Source of the DNA: Planctomycetaceae bacterium
Lineage (GTDB): Bacteria > Planctomycetota > Planctomycetia > Pirellulales > Thermoguttaceae
Length of the DNA stretch: 9,946 nt
Direction: 5' to 3'
NCBI GenBank assembly: GCA_031278315.1
Contig: JAITKS010000312.1
Location: 1-9,946 of the forward strand
Shown one piece after another: positions 8,901 to 9,946 of this stretch (the first letter of the stretch is position 1; every line of letters begins with the position of its first letter). Below the pieces are notes generated by a model. The model had not been told where the DNA came from and did no database searches. It was given only the letters and a program-made list of their open reading frames with translations. A program made the translations under genes and the position numbers.

Positions 8901-9521
8901 CGGAAAGAATTAAATCGCGGTTATTTGCTTAGCACTTTAGGATTCGGATTTACAGATTATCACACGACGCGTCAAATTTCATTTGTCGGACGCAGGGCGA
9001 AAAGTGACCGTAATGCTTATTTCTGGTCGATGTCAATAGAACGTGCTTTAGACCTAGATTCACAAATCGGACGAATCCAACCTTATGTTGGGGGGCAATA
9101 TATTGGTAATCAATTCGATAATTTCAACGAAACGGGAGCTGGAACGTTGAGTCTTAAAGGCAATTCGTCTGATGCTCATAGTTTACGGTCGTTACTTGGT
9201 GTAAGGTTTACGCGGCGTCCGCGAATGGTTCGGGGGGGTCAATTAGAATCTTTTGTAAATTTCGATTGGAGACAAGAATTATTACGTTATACCAAGGGCA
9301 GTTTAAAAGCGCAATTCACGAATCCGAATTTCGCCAACTTCTCGGGAGCGGGTATATTCCAAGTTTATGGAAACAAGCAAAGCCGAAGTTGGCTGGATGC
9401 AGGTTTCGGTTCGAATTGGGTCAGGAATAATACTAGATTCTCACTCGGATATAATATCGGAATAAACAGCGACGCCTTCTTCCTACACACCGGAAACATC
9501 GCCTTCGTTTACGCAAGATGA
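2901..9521 (+). CDS. Giant type Va autotransporter with N-terminal zincin-like domain, beta-solenoid passenger and C-terminal beta-barrel
   Basis: With the ATG at 2901 the product is about 2,206 residues (numbering below uses this start); the frame stays open back to ATG 2727, which would add 58. Predicted layout: an extended signal region of 75 residues with hydrophobic core 50-67 and cleavage after NTALA. Residues 97-392 form a zincin-like domain (start VPYTVVINFIGD; KELGHLLGLN at 248-257; FEGANAMQIY at 306-315; NHIDQSIMQQIMG at 345-357; LSALELAMLQDSG at 377-389). Next is a long Asn/Asp/Tyr-rich, almost Cys-free beta-solenoid up to about 1640, with 20-residue repeats at 1416-1515. GHLSPGG (1637-1643) and LTIEGNLYNNNGTFDI (from 1670) form the typical autotransporter-associated segment. 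ALDQLSGSIY (1876-1885) is the linker helix, and the barrel runs from LNIWGTVYG (1927) to the end. The barrel inserts in the outer membrane and the passenger is displayed outside. The first and third metal-binding His of the zincin motif are replaced (Lys, Ala), so peptidase activity is doubtful. The last residue is Arg, not the usual aromatic. The ligand or target is unknown. The gene appears monocistronic. Confidence 0.92.
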   Translation: MRIEKSSQGSKDTDYSMITNETKNSKVLNRKSYRPLSMCAKNLINTIKQFLNVWLVLILLIVIAVSLEKNNTALAETMTIYTQDALDANNNGVYLDRHPVPYTVVINFIGDNTGDWTAEQKEAVMQAFRNLFYDVSPTTTGFNRGDIANDNTNGVEETRYVYDVKWGDIPNDVASNRVASTSRTYTTTETDSGNPLNTANDKTIHYEITFSNTLKDQFSDKTKGQLMRDKLKDDGTTYRYNLFVQTLKELGHLLGLNAGINAAGTGFDGSNNYYRSNLRNYDGSGSVPAYPLTNFADWDNYNGIWFEGANAMQIYNDRPINGTTSYLIPIGDGGTSPISPDAVLNHIDQSIMQQIMGTDTFPVMGWNLTTVNTRPFLSALELAMLQDSGAFGLSSEFGINQHFGRSVYQQHGKREDPFMLVYDWNQNDKANRVKGDYYERYDDNGNLIPGDYAYNVADYGVGLHIVSSDNFLAYSGTIIAGDQLGNNTARAIAKGSANIGNGTGDNGLRAYYRSDYAASIADLELLTSFSAGIRIEGQNNYLSILHDSVIEGQFGVLVAAGSTTTISEIGLPEYGLNLISNTVLINHGEIRSLQDWVLVLPSWSGRTDPYTELEYHPDDLYHYDTDSFTIRGQEGAPTNFTINDNNYFRAGIYLEAGAAEINMVGAATLYNGIYIDEGAEIRNGMNLISNLEHPEFEIELHGNFINNKYNEIFAPAVLTSGKKANADHEGPQKAVEDYTVQWIDAYKNDKLIIAVYDSANKFVQYTTGNYDADNNLYTDIIDYNDSTKYNISAVKINSGIENQTDVVANIYGDFYGNWQFEAWGGTTNFYIPNIRLYGSYDVSNGIRLGTELGTSENITKIITNTTLDGRPYDYVQIDYSDVNFIIGADDKGASYLPYDPKYREQGSYATVHLSVYDEADDKYDKYYENPSGYYGILNFDYGDDAYYIFDKVQFGSKNNTGSILEGHGLDVPNSLNYPYSYTNAGYHTVSIEVKSGIDNWITIKDFYRIEATGQPDNIYRIFNNPNDQDKVYYVDFAEPNSILQGFFRDPNSLPYLKDRNHWTEIEAIYSVNDKLVAEMESYNQSLGELSLFNRYSGVIRDNAHIVTIGGLWVDRDETTDFGNLYGQIINNDSLQIGTFIENYGHINNIGGEQKVFLIDSTYVVGYNGWVLTEAEIANSGLSYSDAQYDSNGNRINYDGIWAGTYIYNAYNAQMNDNLRIVSGTTTDEELRASSFLYIINGGEIKRTLLSVVAETDLINLITGEISDTNLAVIAKRDLYNFGKIYNTAASNWASSNPELPNTGSNLSAYNDYADYYRDVLLYREVDGGIYTLDGNIYNFETGEMFGNRHILAWSEDKTEDKELNVRYGHRTDRLVFGTSGNLVNMGQIGYSFGIERYYDASVKTSKLLLASIDTEFDLINFSEGDIFDTTYIKVGRDLYNENTAQIRNTSYLEVTLDLINRDYAELYNTSYLYVKNNLRNEGNAVIDAGTYLQVYCSLYNGTDIIMEDDLIISHLAVIKNFAEIEIDNGNLHNGKYGLITDNNIILAKQPVLNQGIIEKFFDFTAKQTLKNEGYGIINVVQDSSLTVSTDIINEDKGRFFVFGNVNAGKVENVGYVHGTGTITLKGTKNIFNNNLGGHLSPGGAIVLHPATITDDNPVLLQFGSEEIGKLTIEGNLYNNNGTFDININSNQTDRPLDGNIGDNDIVYVKKIYDPNGKDLGGGYAIINGGEVHPYFYSNNPLETMYPARYKDGTKIFFLTTESGLTVNDPLQESTYTDANQISKKYTEDILLFDFTLDYDAYSYWFTIDRKYKYGNVVNQTYNQRSIGKYVDLTGGDPNPDSDFFSALIALDNLSTANNTANKSYKTRDVSRSALFALDQLSGSIYATMETASFQNITTIISQLSDYLRTDPLLTYCKEHRIYEPSKLNIWGTVYGTLGGSDHDGNAYGYDQSTGGTLIGFDRLYINRLRAGVFGSFGSSTYSTDLLERSKATDLSVGFYMRKELNRGYLLSTLGFGFTDYHTTRQISFVGRRAKSDRNAYFWSMSIERALDLDSQIGRIQPYVGGQYIGNQFDNFNETGAGTLSLKGNSSDAHSLRSLLGVRFTRRPRMVRGGQLESFVNFDWRQELLRYTKGSLKAQFTNPNFANFSGAGIFQVYGNKQSRSWLDAGFGSNWVRNNTRFSLGYNIGINSDAFFLHTGNIAFVYAR
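7146..7445 (+). repeat. Five tandem 60-nt / 20-residue beta-solenoid repeats inside the autotransporter
   Basis: Five consecutive units of exactly 20 codons start at 7146, 7206, 7266, 7326 and 7386. The first four fit the pattern x-[D/N]-L-[I/Y/R]-N-x5-[I/L]-x-[D/N/A]-[T/G]-[S/T]-[Y/T]-[L/I]-x-V-x, for example RDLYNENTAQIRNTSYLEVT. The fifth is degenerate (CSLYN...). A related unit occurs earlier (TDLIN..., about 6663, and RDLYN at 6726). ACGTGATCTCTATAA is identical at 6725-6739 and 7205-7219, which suggests growth by duplication. The length of one unit suits one rung of a parallel beta-helix. Confidence 0.8.
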
Positions 9522-9525
9522 TTTA

Positions 9526-9546
9526 TTAGTGGTTAGTGGTTAGTGG
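9526..9546 (+). repeat. TTAGTGG heptamer tandem array (3 copies)
   Basis: Three perfect consecutive copies of TTAGTGG begin 4 nt after the autotransporter stop codon and are followed by TAAG. The 7-nt period and the repeat-rich surroundings mark it as part of an intergenic repeat block; no function can be read from it. Confidence 0.85.
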
Positions 9547-9548
9547 TA

Positions 9549-9593
9549 AGTTCGCATGCGGAAATTTAGCACGGATTCTAAGTTCAGATCACT
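9549..9593 (+). repeat. Direct repeat, copy 1 (45 nt)
   Basis: Starts AGTTCGCATGCGG and ends in a 24-nt segment (9570-9593) that is identical to the same segment of copy 2. The copies differ by two substitutions and one single-base indel over the whole length. It lies between the TTAGTGG array and the ACAGGAT repeats. Confidence 0.85.
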
Positions 9594-9624
9594 GCTGTAA
9601 TTTTTGTTTTTTTTGACAGAATAA

Positions 9625-9648
9625 ACAGGATTACAGGATAAACAGGAT
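9625..9648 (+). repeat. ACAGGAT repeats (3 copies)
   Basis: ACAGGAT occurs at 9625-9631, 9633-9639 and 9642-9648; the longer form ATAAACAGGAT occurs twice (9621-9631, 9638-9648). A T-rich run ending in TTTTTTTTGACAG (9607-9619) precedes it. Elements of the form 'GACAG...AACAGGAT...ACAGGAT' are, from memory, common intergenic repeats in several bacterial phyla. CTGTAAT (9595-9601) and ATTACAG (9630-9636) are complementary across the T-run. Confidence 0.8.
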
Positions 9649-9664
9649 GTACGGAATAGCGGTT

Positions 9665-9708
9665 AGTTCGTATGCGGAATTTATCACGGATTCTAAGTTC
9701 AGATCACT
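9665..9708 (+). repeat. Direct repeat, copy 2 (44 nt)
   Basis: This is the second copy of the repeat at 9549-9593, offset by 116 nt and in the same orientation, starting AGTTCGTATGCGG. Its last 24 nt (9685-9708) are identical to copy 1. Both copies are preceded by a GGTTAG- or GGTAAG-like sequence. The following stretch to about 9810 shows no gene and no structure that I could support. Confidence 0.85.
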
Positions 9709-9810
9709 AACCTGTAAATTGACGGTTTCAAGTTTGATTCTTTGTAATATATACTTTTCACACTTTAAATTTCGGTTTTCGTTTTAAACTAAACTGGCAA
9801 TCAGCATTAG

Positions 9811-9829
9811 CGTAGGGCGACGCCCTACG
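9811..9829. repeat. Perfect 9-bp palindrome CGTAGGGCG/CGCCCTACG
   Basis: CGTAGGGCG (9811-9819), one A, then CGCCCTACG (9821-9829) form a GC-rich perfect palindrome in an AT-rich setting, followed by GAAAAAA. On the + strand the hairpin is followed by A rather than T, so it is not a standard intrinsic terminator for the autotransporter. It looks like a REP/PU-type dispersed palindrome; a second copy starts at 9937. Confidence 0.8.
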
Positions 9830-9848
9830 GAAAAAATATAACACACCA

Positions 9849-9914
9849 AAGCCCTGTAAGGGCGGCAGCAAAAAGATTATTTATGATCTTTAGGCTTGCG
9901 CCCTTTCAGGGCTT
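9849..9914. repeat. Composite inverted repeat with palindromic arms
   Basis: AAGCCCTG (9849-9856) pairs with CAGGGCTT (9907-9914), AAGGGCG (9858-9864) with CGCCCTT (9899-9905), and AAAGAT (9872-9877) with ATCTTT (9886-9891), with one T/T mismatch, imperfect pairing in the GCAGC/GGCTTG part and an 8-nt loop. Each outer arm is itself a small hairpin: GCCCT-GTA-AGGGC (9851-9863) and GCCCT-TTC-AGGGC (9900-9912). This can fold as one long stem or two short ones. It is probably a dispersed, possibly transposase-mobilised, palindromic element. Confidence 0.8.
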
Positions 9915-9936
9915 AATTTCAAAGGTGAAACCATTA

Positions 9937-9946
9937 CGTAGGGCGA
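9937..9946. repeat. Start of a second CGTAGGGCG palindrome, cut by the window edge
   Basis: CGTAGGGCGA is identical to 9811-9820, and the bases before it (CATTA) match those before the first copy, which has one extra G (CATTAG). The spacing between copies is 126 nt. Confidence 0.6.

Noticed and set aside
9599..9615. T-rich run after the autotransporter as an intrinsic terminator
   Set aside because: No stable GC-rich stem directly precedes it; the only complementary arms (CTGTAAT/ATTACAG) enclose the run instead of preceding it.
9549..9708. Direct repeats as a CRISPR array or as transposon target duplications
   Set aside because: Only two copies exist, the 71-nt space between them is itself repeat-rich, no cas genes are near, and 44/45-nt repeats with mismatches are far too long for target-site duplications.

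Overview
This AT-rich window holds two complete genes and one partial gene, all of which look chromosomal and Gram-negative. Two of the products are outer-membrane or cell-surface proteins. Organism: the combination of an OprO/OprP-type porin with a coiled-coil N-terminus, a giant autotransporter whose head resembles planctomycete-type zincin-like domains, and short palindromes of the types GCCCTGNAAGGGC and CGTAGGGCG suggests a low-GC, possibly gut-associated member of Planctomycetota or the wider PVC group. This is inference; no marker gene is present to prove it, and Lentisphaerota or another diderm phylum remains possible.

Layout: positions 1-143 hold the start of a leftward gene whose N-terminus (TFEQVW plus a Lys/Glu-rich helix) resembles the coiled-coil start of DUF3782-type proteins. 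After a gene-free stretch (144-542), positions 543-2051 hold a leftward gene for a 502-residue phosphate-selective-porin-like (Porin_O_P) protein. A long divergent intergenic region (2052 to about 2900) follows. It is T-rich and carries a nested inverted repeat close to the porin gene and a TATAAT box next to a TGACGTCA palindrome. Positions 2901-9521 hold one very large rightward gene (about 2,206 residues) for a type Va autotransporter: an extended signal region, an N-terminal zincin-like domain with a degenerate metal site (KELGH in place of HExxH), a very long Asn/Asp/Tyr-rich beta-solenoid passenger with an exact 20-residue repeat block, an LSPGG/LTIEG autotransporter-associated segment, an ALDQLSG helix, and a C-terminal 12-strand-type beta-barrel.

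After the autotransporter stop, 9522-9946 is non-coding and built almost entirely of short repeats: a TTAGTGG heptamer array, two 44/45-nt direct repeats flanking ACAGGAT repeats, a perfect CGTAGGGCG palindrome, a large composite hairpin, and the beginning of another CGTAGGGCG copy cut by the window edge.

The porin and autotransporter are divergent neighbours that share an upstream region and both act at the outer membrane, but nothing in the sequence shows joint function. The most interesting item is the autotransporter: its head domain keeps the landmarks of a metallopeptidase while lacking two of the three zinc-binding histidines. No tRNA, rRNA, CRISPR array, transposase or integrase was seen.
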